From JAAFIP01 sp031431335 (GTDB lineage Bacteria; Pseudomonadota; Gammaproteobacteria; Burkholderiales; Burkholderiaceae_C): a stretch of 46,950 bases of DNA. The notes beneath the pieces are model-generated. The model was given only the letters and a program-made list of their open reading frames with translations, made no database searches and had not been told where the DNA came from. The DNA lies in assembly GCA_031431335.1 (NCBI GenBank), contig JANPDG010000258.1, positions 1 to 46,950 on the forward strand. Direction: 5' to 3'. Of this stretch, positions 17,322 to 26,109 are shown one piece after another (positions within the stretch are counted from its first letter, which is position 1; each line of letters begins with the position of its first letter). A program made the translations under genes and the position numbers.

Positions 17322-17600
17322 ATGGATTCAAACACACCCATTGTAGATACACCTCAGTCAAGCCCTGTCACCACCACTGCGATAGTAGCTATCACAGTGG
17401 TGGCTATGGTACTTTTAGTATCTGGCTGCGGACAAAAGGGCGACCTTTACCTGCCCACTGACCCTGCTGCACGCAACCGAGCCACTTTGCCGCAAGTGCT
17501 ATCACCCGTGCGCACGACTGACAGCGTGCCGCAAGGCGCATCCACCGCTACTGCTGCACCTGCCGGCCTTCCCGCGTCGGCTGCTTCGGCCGCCCGCTAG
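17322..17600 (+). CDS. lptM: LptM-type lipoprotein (LPS translocon maturation)
   Basis: A 92-residue small lipoprotein. A hydrophobic segment leads to the lipobox LLVSGC with C36 as the lipidation site, immediately followed by GQKGDLYLP, the hallmark of the LptM/YifL family. In E. coli LptM assists disulfide maturation of the LptD translocon. The rest is a Pro/Ala/Ser/Thr-rich tail. The ATG at 17322 has AAGGG close upstream; the open frame extends 17 codons further but through the cyaY start region. It lies 16 bp before lysA, which is the normal pairing. Confidence 0.85.
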   Translation: MDSNTPIVDTPQSSPVTTTAIVAITVVAMVLLVSGCGQKGDLYLPTDPAARNRATLPQVLSPVRTTDSVPQGASTATAAPAGLPASAASAAR

Positions 17601-17616
17601 ATTTATAAGTTAATTT

Positions 17617-18891
17617 ATGACCACCACCCCACTCCCAGGCCACCCCTTTGTAGCGCGTAACGCTGACAGTCTGCATATAGAAAATGTATCCCTCTCGGCG
17701 CTGGCCCAACAGCACGGTACGCCATTATTTGTCTATTCCAAAGCCTCCATGCTGTATGCATTAGCAGCCTACCAACGGGGTTTTCAAGGGCGTAATGCAC
17801 TCATTTGCTACGCTATGAAGGCTAATTCCTCCCTGGCTATATTGCAGCTGTTTGCCCAAGCTAGCTGTGGTTTTGACATAGTCTCAGGCGGTGAACTAGA
17901 ACGCGTCTTGGCTGCAGGGGCTACACCGTCTAAAATCATTTTCTCTGGCGTGGGCAAGACCCGCGCAGAAATGCGCCGCGCTCTAGATGTAGGCATAGCC
18001 TGCTTTAACGTGGAGAGCGAAGCTGAGCTAGAGGTGCTCAGCGAGGTCGCGCTGGCAGCAGGTAAAGTTGCCTCCATCAGCATTCGCGTCAACCCCAATG
18101 TAGACCCCAAGACACACCCGTACATATCCACGGGCCTCAAAGGCAACAAGTTTGGTGTGGCCCACGAGCGCACTGTCGAGACCTACCTGCGCGCCGCTGC
18201 GCTCAAGGGCCTCAAGGTCGTTGGCATTGACTGCCATATCGGCTCACAGATCACCACCATCACGCCCTACCTAGACGCCATGGACCGCGTGCTAGATTTA
18301 GTGCAGGCAGTTGAAGCGGCGGGTGTACCGATCCAGCACATCGACTTTGGCGGCGGTCTGGGCATTCACTACGAAGACGCCATGCCGCCTGCGGCCGACG
18401 ACTTGTGGGCCCAACTACTGGCCAAGCTAGACGCGCGCGGCTACGGCGGTAAACAACTGATGATTGAGCCTGGTCGCTCGCTAGTAGGCAACGCGGGCGT
18501 GTGCGTGAGCGAAGTGCTGTATCTCAAACCCGGTGAGCAAAAAAACTTTTGCATCATCGATGCCGCCATGAACGATTTGCCGCGCCCAGCGATGTACCAA
18601 GCCCACCATAGCATCGTCCCCGTTGTCATGCGCCCTGGCGCGACCACCTGCTACGAAGTGGTAGGCCCCGTGTGCGAAAGCGGCGACTGGATTGGCCATG
18701 ACCGTGACCTGAATGTGCAACAAGGTGATCTGTTGGCGGTATTGTCAGCAGGCGCTTACTGCATGTCGATGGCCAGCAACTACAACACCCGTGGCCGCGC
18801 TGCTGAGGTGCTTGTAGACGGCAATCAAGCCCGCTTGATCCGCACCCGCGAGAACGCTGCAGACCAGATGCGGCATGAAATTTTGCTCTAA
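17617..18891 (+). CDS. lysA: Diaminopimelate decarboxylase
   Basis: LysA makes L-lysine from meso-diaminopimelate, using PLP. It is 424 residues. The PLP Schiff-base lysine is K68 in ICYAMKANSSLAIL. Other signatures of this alanine-racemase-fold decarboxylase are FDIVSGGEL, GIDCHIGSQI, HIDFGGGLGI, the phosphate-binding EPGRS, and the second-subunit GPVCESGDW with its active-site Cys. The start ATG at 17617 is 16 bp after lptM with only a weak ribosome-binding site, so coupled translation is likely. It converges with msrQ. Confidence 0.97.
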   Translation: MTTTPLPGHPFVARNADSLHIENVSLSALAQQHGTPLFVYSKASMLYALAAYQRGFQGRNALICYAMKANSSLAILQLFAQASCGFDIVSGGELERVLAAGATPSKIIFSGVGKTRAEMRRALDVGIACFNVESEAELEVLSEVALAAGKVASISIRVNPNVDPKTHPYISTGLKGNKFGVAHERTVETYLRAAALKGLKVVGIDCHIGSQITTITPYLDAMDRVLDLVQAVEAAGVPIQHIDFGGGLGIHYEDAMPPAADDLWAQLLAKLDARGYGGKQLMIEPGRSLVGNAGVCVSEVLYLKPGEQKNFCIIDAAMNDLPRPAMYQAHHSIVPVVMRPGATTCYEVVGPVCESGDWIGHDRDLNVQQGDLLAVLSAGAYCMSMASNYNTRGRAAEVLVDGNQARLIRTRENAADQMRHEILL

Positions 18892-18906
18892 TTTAGCTAC
18901 GATTAC

Positions 18907-18960
18907 TATTAATTTAATAGCAAACTATTGAATATCCACGTCGGAAAAGTGCCTATTTTT
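18907..18960 (+). repeat. Dispersed intergenic repeat, copy 3
   Basis: The best match to the family consensus: TTTAATAGCAAACTATTGAA then TATCCACGTCGGAAAAGTGC. It lies between convergent lysA and msrQ, and its 3' end runs into the hairpin at 18951-18975. Confidence 0.88.
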
Positions 18961-18975
18961 CTTCCAAAAGTAGGC
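18951..18975. terminator. Hairpin between lysA and msrQ
   Basis: GCCTATTTTT pairs with AAAAGTAGGC (10 pairs, one G-T) around loop CTTCC. It begins within the tail of repeat copy 3 and ends at the first base of the msrQ stop codon. No clean U-tract follows on either strand, so its terminator role is a guess from position. Confidence 0.4.
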
Positions 18976-19598
18976 TAGGCAAGCAGAGCGCGCCTTTTCT
19001 TCACATATTGCAGCGCCCGCCAGCCCAGCAGGCTGCCTAGGATCGCGGCGTAGACAAACACCTCGGTGAAATTATTTTTGCCAGAGCGCATCCAGAAGAA
19101 GTGCAAAATGGCCAGCCCAGCCACCACATACACCAGCTTATGCAGCCATTGCCACCGCTTGGCGCCCAGTGCCTTGATAGCGCGGTTAAACGAGGTAGCA
19201 GCCAAAGGCGTGAGCAATACAAAAGCTGAAAATCCCACCAAGATAAAAGGCCGCTTGATAATGTCTTGCACGATGTCGGCCAGCTCAAACTGCATATCGA
19301 ACCACGAATAACTCAGTAAGTGCAGCACCACATAAAAATAAACAAACAACCCCAGCATGCGCCGAAAGCGTGCGAGTTGCGGGGTCGATGTCATCATTCG
19401 CAAGGGAGTAACAGCCAGCACAATGCACAGGCTGCGCAGCGTCCAGTCGCCAGTGGAGCGCACCAAATACTCTGCTGGGTTGGCGCCTAAGTTGTTGGTC
19501 ACAATACCGTAGACCAGCCACGCAAATGGCAGCAGCCCTACTGTGAACAACACTACCTTGGCTGCAGGGTGCAGCAGCAAAGAACGGTTGAGCGCCAT
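18975..19598 (-). CDS. msrQ: MsrQ, heme-binding membrane subunit of MsrPQ
   Basis: MsrQ passes electrons from the respiratory quinone pool or flavin reductase to MsrP for repair of oxidised methionines in the periplasm. It is 207 residues with about six membrane segments. Characteristic stretches are STGDWTLRSLCIVLAVTPLR, RRMLGLFVYFYVVLHLLSY (heme-ligand histidine), KRPFILVGFSAFVLLTPLAATS and RWQWLHKLVYVVAGLAILHFFW (further heme histidines). The start is 32 bp after the msrP stop. Confidence 0.95.
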   Translation of the reverse strand: MALNRSLLLHPAAKVVLFTVGLLPFAWLVYGIVTNNLGANPAEYLVRSTGDWTLRSLCIVLAVTPLRMMTSTPQLARFRRMLGLFVYFYVVLHLLSYSWFDMQFELADIVQDIIKRPFILVGFSAFVLLTPLAATSFNRAIKALGAKRWQWLHKLVYVVAGLAILHFFWMRSGKNNFTEVFVYAAILGSLLGWRALQYVKKRRALLA

Positions 19599-19630
19599 GC
19601 TATCGAATGATTTTCAATTCGCGAAGATGC

Positions 19631-20626
19631 TTAGAAAAACTTCTTAAGATCCATGCCAGCGTACATCGACGCCACCTGCGCTTCATAACCGTTGTGCATC
19701 AAGGTTTTACGTTTTTTGGCAAATACGCCACCTTCTTCGCCAATGCGCCGCTCGGTGGCTTGGCTCCAGCGCGGATGGTCCACGCCCGGGTTCACGTTGC
19801 TAAAAAAGCCATACTCTTGCGGTGCAGCCTTGTTCCAAGCGGTTTTAGGTTCTTTTTCAGTAAAGCGAATTTTGACAATCGACTTGCCGCTCTTAAAACC
19901 ATATTTCCAAGGCACCACCATGCGCACGGGCGCGCCGCTCTGGTTAGGAAGCACTTCACCATACATACCAAACGTCAGCAGCGCCAGCGGATTCATGGCT
20001 TCGTCCATGCGCAAAGCTTCTACATAGGGCCAATCAAGCGAGCCGCCGCGCAAGCCGGGCATAGTAGCCTTGTCTGCCTGGGTGTAAAACTCCACATATT
20101 TGGCATTGCCCAAGGGCTCTACCTTTTTAATCAACTCGCTGAGCGAGTAGCCAACCCACGGGATCACCATCGACCAGCCTTCGACGCAGCGCAGGCGGTA
20201 AATACGCTCTTCTTGCGGGCTGAGCTTGATCAGGTCTTCCAGCGTGTATTTGGCAGGTTTTTTAACCAAGCCCTCGATCTCCACCGACCAAGGCTTGGTT
20301 TGCAATGTGCCCGCGTATTTGGCAGGATCCGCTTTGTCCGTGCCAAACTCATAAAAGTTGTTGTAGGTGGATGCGTCTTTGTAGTCTGTGACTTTTTCCA
20401 TCGTCACCGCGCCCGCCACCGCCGACTTAGCGCCAACCAGCGCAGGTAACTTGCCACCACCGGTCATAGCCCGCGCATCGCGCGCGGCCCAGATTGCCAG
20501 GGTAGTACCCGCAGCACCTGTAGCGAGCATCTTGAGCATGTCGCGGCGCCCTTGGTAAGCCGCTTGGGATGTGATCTCGCTGGGAATGCGGTGGTTAAAC
20601 CCATCTTTGAACGTCTGAATCAACAT
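19631..20626 (-). CDS. msrP: MsrP, periplasmic methionine sulfoxide reductase catalytic subunit
   Basis: MsrP is a molybdopterin enzyme that reduces methionine sulfoxide in periplasmic proteins. It is 331 residues. The twin-arginine signal has R27-R28 in QGRRDMLKMLATGAAG and ends near DARA. The molybdenum-ligand Cys is C147 in YRLRCVEGWSMVIPW. NFYEFGTDKADP, VEIEGLVKKP, NQSGAPVRMVVPWKYGFKS and GFFSNVNPGVDHPRW are typical of the SUOX-fold family. The ATG at 20626 has a GGGAG site 6 bp upstream. It is 46 bp after ccsB and cotranscribed with msrQ. Confidence 0.96.
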   Translation of the reverse strand: MLIQTFKDGFNHRIPSEITSQAAYQGRRDMLKMLATGAAGTTLAIWAARDARAMTGGGKLPALVGAKSAVAGAVTMEKVTDYKDASTYNNFYEFGTDKADPAKYAGTLQTKPWSVEIEGLVKKPAKYTLEDLIKLSPQEERIYRLRCVEGWSMVIPWVGYSLSELIKKVEPLGNAKYVEFYTQADKATMPGLRGGSLDWPYVEALRMDEAMNPLALLTFGMYGEVLPNQSGAPVRMVVPWKYGFKSGKSIVKIRFTEKEPKTAWNKAAPQEYGFFSNVNPGVDHPRWSQATERRIGEEGGVFAKKRKTLMHNGYEAQVASMYAGMDLKKFF

Positions 20627-20672
20627 AGAAACTCCCTTAAGTTAAATGTCCGTCGTCTAGCCAGTCTCGATC

Positions 20673-22034
20673 TTACAAAGTTCCGTAACTGTGCAACCCG
20701 CTCAAAAACATATTCACCCCAATAAATGCAAATGTCGTGATGGCCAAGCCAATCAAAGCCCACCATGCTGCCACAGTTCCGCGCAGGCCCTTCATCAGGC
20801 GCATGTGCAACCAAGCAGCGTAGTTCAGCCACACAATCAGTGCCCAGGTTTCCTTAGGGTCCCAGCTCCAATAACCACCCCAGGCCTCAGCCGCCCACAG
20901 CGCGCCCAGCACGGTCGCAATAGTGAAGAAGGCAAAGCCGACCGCAATCGACTTGTACATCACATCGTCAAGCACTTCAAAGCTCGGTAAGCGCTCAGCA
21001 ATGCGCTTGCGGCCGAACAAAATACCCGCAACAACCAGTGCTGAGATACCGAAATACACCGCCCAATAGTTGCTCATCCCGCCGCCCGCAGCTGACGTAG
21101 GCGACTGGCGAAACACAATCGGCTCAAAACACAACACCACGCCCAGAATCCACAAAGGAGCCAGCTTGTACCATTTCGTCTCGGTAGCTTGCTGTTTGAT
21201 CAAGTAGGCAAAGCCCACCATCGCCGCCAGAGCAAAGGTGCCATAGCCAATAAAGTTAGCAGGCACATGCAGCTTCATCCACCAGCTTTTGAGTGCAGGC
21301 ACCAAAGGCTGGATCACATGCGCCTCGCGCACCAGCGTGTACCAGAGCAAAAATCCGACAGAGGCACTGACGATCAACATCACAAAAGCGCCTAAAGATT
21401 TGGTTTGGTAGCGCGCCTCAAAGTACAAATAAAACGTCGCCGTTAACCAGCTAAACAGCACGAACACTTCGTACAAGTTAGTTACAGGTATGCTGCCAAT
21501 ATCTGGCCCCAGCAAATGGCTCTCGTGCCAACGTACCATCGTCCCGATTAAGGCCATCGTTACGCCGGCCCAAGCAATTTTGCTACCCAAAGACTCCATC
21601 GCGGCGCTTTGCGCTTTGGACAGCATGCCCAGCCAGTAAAAGATGGTGCTCATGAAAAACAGCACGCTCATCCACAAAATAGCGGACTGGCTGGAGATAA
21701 AGTATTTGAGCCAAAACACTTTCTCTGCGCGCGCTAAGTCGCCTTGGTAAGCACTCACAGCCAGAAGTGAAAAGACGGCGACTATTAGCATCAAATTGCG
21801 CAGCGGCTGCCAAAACCATCCCAGCCAAATCACCGCTGGTGATAGACCGATCAAAATCGATTTGTCATAGAAATCCATCGACCCGCTATAGCGAAACAAG
21901 GCGTAGCCAACACCCAGCATGACGACCAATGCGAAAGCCCAGTCAAAGGCACTGCGCTTGGCAAAGTAACCCTCGCTGAGCATCACAGTGGTTGAGCTGG
22001 ATTTGCCAGTCAAAGTAGTGGTCGCAGTATTCAT
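20673..22034 (-). CDS. ccsB: System II cytochrome c maturation protein CcsB/CcsA
   Basis: A polytopic heme-handling protein of the system II (ResBC) cytochrome c synthase, 453 residues. The tryptophan-rich WWD-type motif is WGGYWSWDPKETWALIVW, flanked by conserved histidines (HLLGPD and MRLM regions) expected to hold heme. Around eight membrane segments can be seen. The ATG overlaps the resB stop by one base (TGATG), so the two subunits are translationally coupled. Confidence 0.94.
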   Translation of the reverse strand: MNTATTTLTGKSSSTTVMLSEGYFAKRSAFDWAFALVVMLGVGYALFRYSGSMDFYDKSILIGLSPAVIWLGWFWQPLRNLMLIVAVFSLLAVSAYQGDLARAEKVFWLKYFISSQSAILWMSVLFFMSTIFYWLGMLSKAQSAAMESLGSKIAWAGVTMALIGTMVRWHESHLLGPDIGSIPVTNLYEVFVLFSWLTATFYLYFEARYQTKSLGAFVMLIVSASVGFLLWYTLVREAHVIQPLVPALKSWWMKLHVPANFIGYGTFALAAMVGFAYLIKQQATETKWYKLAPLWILGVVLCFEPIVFRQSPTSAAGGGMSNYWAVYFGISALVVAGILFGRKRIAERLPSFEVLDDVMYKSIAVGFAFFTIATVLGALWAAEAWGGYWSWDPKETWALIVWLNYAAWLHMRLMKGLRGTVAAWWALIGLAITTFAFIGVNMFLSGLHSYGTL

Positions 22035-24238
22035 CAGATTGCACCTGTGGTGTGGGCTGCAGCGCAGGTGCCTGCAGCGTGAAGATTTAAACCTAAGAGC
22101 TTGGTTTTTAACATCTCAAATTCCTTGTCGCCATCCATCGTTTTGCGGTTGGTAGACAGTGCCATTTGCGCATTCGCGTTGGCACTGCCATCTGCGGCAT
22201 TGGTCACCCAGACCCACAGCCTGCGCTCCCGCACATACAGCATAGCAAAAATACCAATGATCAAAAACAAACAACCGGCATAGACAATCCATTTGCCTGG
22301 CGCGCGCGCTACTTGGAACACGCTGGCTTGCACCTGGGTAAAGTCTTTGAGTGCAAACGCCATGGGCGCGGGGTAGAAAAAAGCGTCTGACAATGAAATA
22401 ACTGCTTGCGACATAAAGGCTTGTGTTTTTTCGTCCGGCTCCAGCGGCTTGAGCCCGGCTTGCTCTCTGCTGATCTGCAGCAACTCAAAAATCGCACCGT
22501 TCAAAATGCGCACCAATACCTCGCCAGCCCGCTCACGCTCCGCCTCGGGCACACTAGACTCCATAAATCTAGACACCGCCTGCAGGCCAGAGACGCTTTC
22601 GTTGTTGATTTTTTCGGCGCCAGCAAACAATGCCAGCGCGCGGCTGGTAGACACAGTCAACTGATCTGCCAGCTCTTTTTTGCCCGGTTCTATCGCCTTG
22701 CCTACATAGCGCTGTACAGCCTTGGCGCGCATGTCTGCGTCCAGCAGTGCTACCCTCAGACGCGCAAAACCGTCTAGCTCCCCTTTGTCATCAGCAGGTA
22801 CGCGCAGATAGCTAAACGGCTCGCTCACTTGGGTGCGCATACCCAGCAAATACAAAGCCTGTCCTTCGCCCTTGTCATTTTTCTCTAATACCGTGGGCAG
22901 CATGTAGTTGTGAAACTCAGTCGCCTGGCCTGCGCCATCACGCAACTTATAAGTAATGCTAGGGCCGATATTGCGCAGCTCTTTGGTCGATTTGACTTTG
23001 TTCGCTGCGTTCAACGTATTTTCAAAGGATGTACGCAAATCTACTTTTCGTATATCTGCACCCGAGGTGCTCTCACCCCGTTTGCCAAAATTTTCTACGT
23101 TAATGACGCGCAGCGCTGTGTACTCTAGCGTCATCTTCTCCAAGCCGTCACCTTTGGCCAGATTAGACTGCCCCCCAATCACGCCTTCAATATCAAAGGC
23201 TTTGGCACCCAAACCCATCGGCACCGCACGCAGCTTGACACTCGACCCACCGTCATCAAAGCTACTCTGATAGATCTCAATGCCCTTGTAGCTGGCGGGA
23301 TGGTTCACCTCCACGCGCGCAGGAATTTTGGCGCCCGTTTCTTTGTCGGTAATTACAATATCGCTGGCAAACAGCTTGGGCATGCCGGTGGAATAATGCT
23401 CTACGATAAATTTTTTGAGCTCAATCGAAAACGGTAAATCTTGAATCAGTACACCCCCACTTTGGTTCAAAATAGCAGTGGACGATTGCGCACCTTCGGC
23501 CACCAGCAAGTTGCCCCTGAAGGCAAGGTTGCTAGGCGATAGGCGGTGCTGTGGTGCAATGTCGGCAATCATGCCGCCGCCGCCGTAAATTGACTTGCCG
23601 TTGAACCACTGCTGCATGCGGATGAACAAGTCACCATCCAGCAAACCGCCCACGCACACCAGCACGATGGCGCTGTGCGCCGCAATATAGCCCAACTTAT
23701 TTGCAGCACCTGCCTTGGCTGCCACCATAAAGCCCGCTTGCCTGCCGGTAGCGGGATCGCCAAGACGGCTTTGCAGCTTGACCCGCCAACCTGAAGCAGC
23801 CAGCGTATTGCCCACGCGCTGGGCTGCTGCTTGGGCGCTCTCTTGCAACACTGCCTCAGCGCGATGCCCAAAAGCTTTGAGGCTTTGTTCACGCAAGTCT
23901 TCTTTGTAGACTTTCAGATCTGCCAAAATTTTGGGCGTGTTGCGTGCAATACACAAGCTGGTAGAGAGCACCAAAAATGCCAAGATTAACAAAAACCACC
24001 AAGCACTGTAAACCGTAGGCAAGCTGAGCGCCAAAAACACATCGGCCCAAAACGGGCCAAACTGGTTCACGTAGTTGTTCAGTGGCTCAGCCTGTTTGAG
24101 CACCGTACCAATGACCGAAGCAATGCAGATCACGCTAAGCAGCGAGATGGAGAACCGCATAGACGACAGCAGCTCCACCGCAGCGCGCAGCGCAAGCGAG
24201 GGAGTCTTAAGCCTTAAACCATGGGTAGAAACTGACAT
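22034..24238 (-). CDS. resB: System II cytochrome c maturation protein ResB
   Basis: ResB partners CcsB/CcsA to deliver heme to apocytochromes in the periplasm. It is 734 residues. N-terminal membrane segments contain the ResB signature LLSSMRFSISLLSVICIASVIGT, followed by NNYVNQFGPFWADVFLALSL and YSAWWFLLILAFLVLSTSLC. A large periplasmic domain (IEIYQSSFDDGGSSVKLRA) and a last membrane segment (KWIVYAGCLFLIIGIFAMLYVRERRLWVWV) complete it. The ATG at 24238 lies downstream of the terminator of the cytochrome c4 gene, so resB-ccsB-msrP-msrQ probably has its own promoter. Confidence 0.95.
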   Translation of the reverse strand: MSVSTHGLRLKTPSLALRAAVELLSSMRFSISLLSVICIASVIGTVLKQAEPLNNYVNQFGPFWADVFLALSLPTVYSAWWFLLILAFLVLSTSLCIARNTPKILADLKVYKEDLREQSLKAFGHRAEAVLQESAQAAAQRVGNTLAASGWRVKLQSRLGDPATGRQAGFMVAAKAGAANKLGYIAAHSAIVLVCVGGLLDGDLFIRMQQWFNGKSIYGGGGMIADIAPQHRLSPSNLAFRGNLLVAEGAQSSTAILNQSGGVLIQDLPFSIELKKFIVEHYSTGMPKLFASDIVITDKETGAKIPARVEVNHPASYKGIEIYQSSFDDGGSSVKLRAVPMGLGAKAFDIEGVIGGQSNLAKGDGLEKMTLEYTALRVINVENFGKRGESTSGADIRKVDLRTSFENTLNAANKVKSTKELRNIGPSITYKLRDGAGQATEFHNYMLPTVLEKNDKGEGQALYLLGMRTQVSEPFSYLRVPADDKGELDGFARLRVALLDADMRAKAVQRYVGKAIEPGKKELADQLTVSTSRALALFAGAEKINNESVSGLQAVSRFMESSVPEAERERAGEVLVRILNGAIFELLQISREQAGLKPLEPDEKTQAFMSQAVISLSDAFFYPAPMAFALKDFTQVQASVFQVARAPGKWIVYAGCLFLIIGIFAMLYVRERRLWVWVTNAADGSANANAQMALSTNRKTMDGDKEFEMLKTKLLGLNLHAAGTCAAAHTTGAI

Positions 24239-24262
24239 AATGCAATTGTCTCAAACTTGCAA

Positions 24263-24298
24263 TAAAAAAGGCAGGCTTCACTCGGAAAGCCCGCCTTT
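24263..24298 (-). terminator. Rho-independent terminator of the cytochrome c4 gene
   Basis: On the minus strand AAAGGCGGGCTT pairs with AAGCCTGCCTTT (11 of 12 pairs), loop of 8 nt, then TTTTTT. It lies 52 bp after the cytochrome gene stop and 25 bp before the resB start. Confidence 0.88.
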
Positions 24299-24350
24299 AA
24301 GAGGAGGAAAACCTGAACTTTTAGGTTTACAAGTCGTGTTTTAGTTCCAA

Positions 24351-25004
24351 TTAACGCAAACCAGCCACGTAATCTGCCACGGCCTTGATTTCACGGTCGT
24401 TGAGTTTGGCTGCGTTTTGTGTCATTTGGACGTTGTTGTTACGGGTGCCATCGCGGTAGCCGCGCAGGGACGAAGCCACATAGTCTGCATGTTGGCCTGC
24501 CAGACGCGGATATTGCGATGGAATGCCAGCGCCAGACGGGCTGTGGCAGCCAGCGCAAGCAGCAATTTGACGGTCAGCAATGCCACCTTTGTAGATTCTT
24601 TCGCCCAAAGTGACCAGTTCTTTGTCTTTGGCAAAGCCCGGTTTTTGCTTTTGACCCGCTGCCCAATAGGCAATGTTACGCATGTCGTCATCGCTCAGAG
24701 TGGCTGCAAAGCCTTGCATGATGGCGTTTTTGCGCTTGCCCGCCTTGAACTCAGTCAACTGTTTGACCAAATACTCAGGGTGTTGGCCGGCCAGCTTAGG
24801 ATTTTCGGGTGAGCCTGAATTGCCGTCTGCACCGTGGCATGATGCACACACAGCAGTGAATTTTTCAGCGCCTTTGGCCAAATCTGGCTTGACCATTGCG
24901 GCTGCAGGTGCCAAGGCACCGGTAGCTGCAGGAGCAACAGGCCCAGCTGCGAAAACAGGGGCTGCCGCGCAGGCAGCGAACAATAAACTGGCAATGAATT
25001 TCAT
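24351..25004 (-). CDS. Diheme cytochrome c4
   Basis: A periplasmic or membrane-attached electron carrier, 217 residues, feeding terminal oxidases. A signal peptide ends near FAA (about 20). Two cytochrome c domains each hold a heme site: C53-A-S-C56-H57 with probable axial M96, and C150-A-G-C153-H154 with probable axial M194. The repeated PKLAGQHPEYLVKQL and PRLAGQHADYVASSL show the internal duplication typical of c4. I start at ATG 25004; a TTG four codons upstream is also in frame. Neither has a clear ribosome-binding site. Next to resB-ccsB, which would mature it. Confidence 0.93.
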   Translation of the reverse strand: MKFIASLLFAACAAAPVFAAGPVAPAATGALAPAAAMVKPDLAKGAEKFTAVCASCHGADGNSGSPENPKLAGQHPEYLVKQLTEFKAGKRKNAIMQGFAATLSDDDMRNIAYWAAGQKQKPGFAKDKELVTLGERIYKGGIADRQIAACAGCHSPSGAGIPSQYPRLAGQHADYVASSLRGYRDGTRNNNVQMTQNAAKLNDREIKAVADYVAGLR

Positions 25005-25142
25005 AGCTTGTAACAATGACTAGTGTGCAAAACCCTTTGATTTTACAATGCTTCATGCGGGAAATCCCTTCCAGCGTGATTTCCCGGGCTATTTTCGGTC
25101 CAATCTTTTGCACCATAGCGCCCCTCCTGGCGCTCTCTCACC
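25005..25142. promoter_or_regulatory. Divergent cytochrome c4 / engB leader with two hairpins
   Basis: Two perfect inverted repeats lie upstream of engB: CGGGAAATC/GATTTCCCG at 25058-25086 (9-bp arms, 11-nt loop) and AGCGCC/GGCGCT at 25117-25134 (6-bp arms, loop CCTCCT), the latter 8 bp before the engB ATG, where a ribosome-binding site would normally be. Confidence 0.5.
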
Positions 25143-25997
25143 ATGTCAACTTCAGCGTCTAAAAAATCCTCCAACCCGGGCCCGCGCAGTAAAGCCCGCT
25201 CCACGGTGTCGTTGGCCCAACAAGGCAAACTCACCGCGCTCACACGCGCAGCGCCCAGCTACGCTAAGCCTGCTGAGTCCACCGCCGAGGCCAAAGACGC
25301 TATGGCCTGGCTGCACACCGCCCGCTTTTTGACCACTGCAGCCCAGTTGCACCATCTGCCGCCGCTGGATATTCCGGAGATCGCCTTTGTAGGGCGCTCT
25401 AACGCAGGCAAATCGACCTGTATCAACACCCTAGCGCAGCAAAAGCAGCTGGCCTACGCCTCTAAAACCCCTGGCCGCACCCAGCACATTAACCTTTTCT
25501 CTATAGGCCGCCAAGGCACTACAGACGCGGTGCTGGCTGATTTGCCGGGCTATGGCTACGCGGCAGTGGCCAAAGACAGCAAGCTGCGCTGGCAGCGCGT
25601 AATGGCCAACTACCTCAAAAGCCGCGAAAACTTGGCTGCAGTGGTGCTGCTGTGCGACCCACGTTTAGGTCTGACTGAGCTGGACGACATCTTGCTCGAT
25701 GTGATCCGCCCACGGGTAGAAAAAGGCCTGAAATTCGTGATTTTGCTGACCAAAGCAGACAAACTGAATAAAACTGAAGTCGCGAAAGCCTTGGCGATTG
25801 CCAAGCTACAAGCAGGCGGCGGTGAGGTGAAAATGTTCTCTGCACTCAAACGGATTGGCGTAGATGACATGGCCCTGCACCTGCGCGCATGGGCCAGCGA
25901 ACCACTGGTGCGGTCGGTTGACGCAGTGGATGCGGCAGATGTCGCTGAAGATACGGCCTTAGATGCCGCTGAGCTGGACGGCGGTGAAGAGGTTTAA
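25143..25997 (+). CDS. engB: Ribosome biogenesis GTP-binding protein YsxC/EngB
   Basis: EngB (YihA/YsxC) is a GTPase required for large ribosomal subunit assembly. It is 284 residues from the ATG at 25143. G1 is GRSNAGKST (84-92), G2 KTPGRTQHINLF, G3 D133-LPGYGYA, G4 TKADK and G5 SALKR. The first 50 residues are a Ser/Lys/Ala-rich extension; an ATG at 25302 (MAWLHTARFLTTAA) would give a protein of E. coli-like length, and neither start has a good ribosome-binding site. The acidic, Asp/Ala-rich C-terminal tail is also longer than in E. coli. It converges with glpD. Confidence 0.94.
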   Translation: MSTSASKKSSNPGPRSKARSTVSLAQQGKLTALTRAAPSYAKPAESTAEAKDAMAWLHTARFLTTAAQLHHLPPLDIPEIAFVGRSNAGKSTCINTLAQQKQLAYASKTPGRTQHINLFSIGRQGTTDAVLADLPGYGYAAVAKDSKLRWQRVMANYLKSRENLAAVVLLCDPRLGLTELDDILLDVIRPRVEKGLKFVILLTKADKLNKTEVAKALAIAKLQAGGGEVKMFSALKRIGVDDMALHLRAWASEPLVRSVDAVDAADVAEDTALDAAELDGGEEV

Positions 25998-26032
25998 TCC
26001 GACTTCATATCAACAGAACAGTTTTACCTCAC

Positions 26033-26084
26033 TTTTTAAGCAGTTTTCCGACGTGGATATTCAATAGTTTGCTATTATTTTAGG
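26033..26084 (-). repeat. Dispersed intergenic repeat, copy 4
   Basis: Read on the minus strand: AATAGCAAACTATTGAATAT then CCACGTCGGAAAACTGC. It lies in the gap between the convergent engB and glpD stops. Confidence 0.87.
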
Positions 26085-26109
26085 ACTTATCTAGCGTTAA
26101 ATTGGATTG

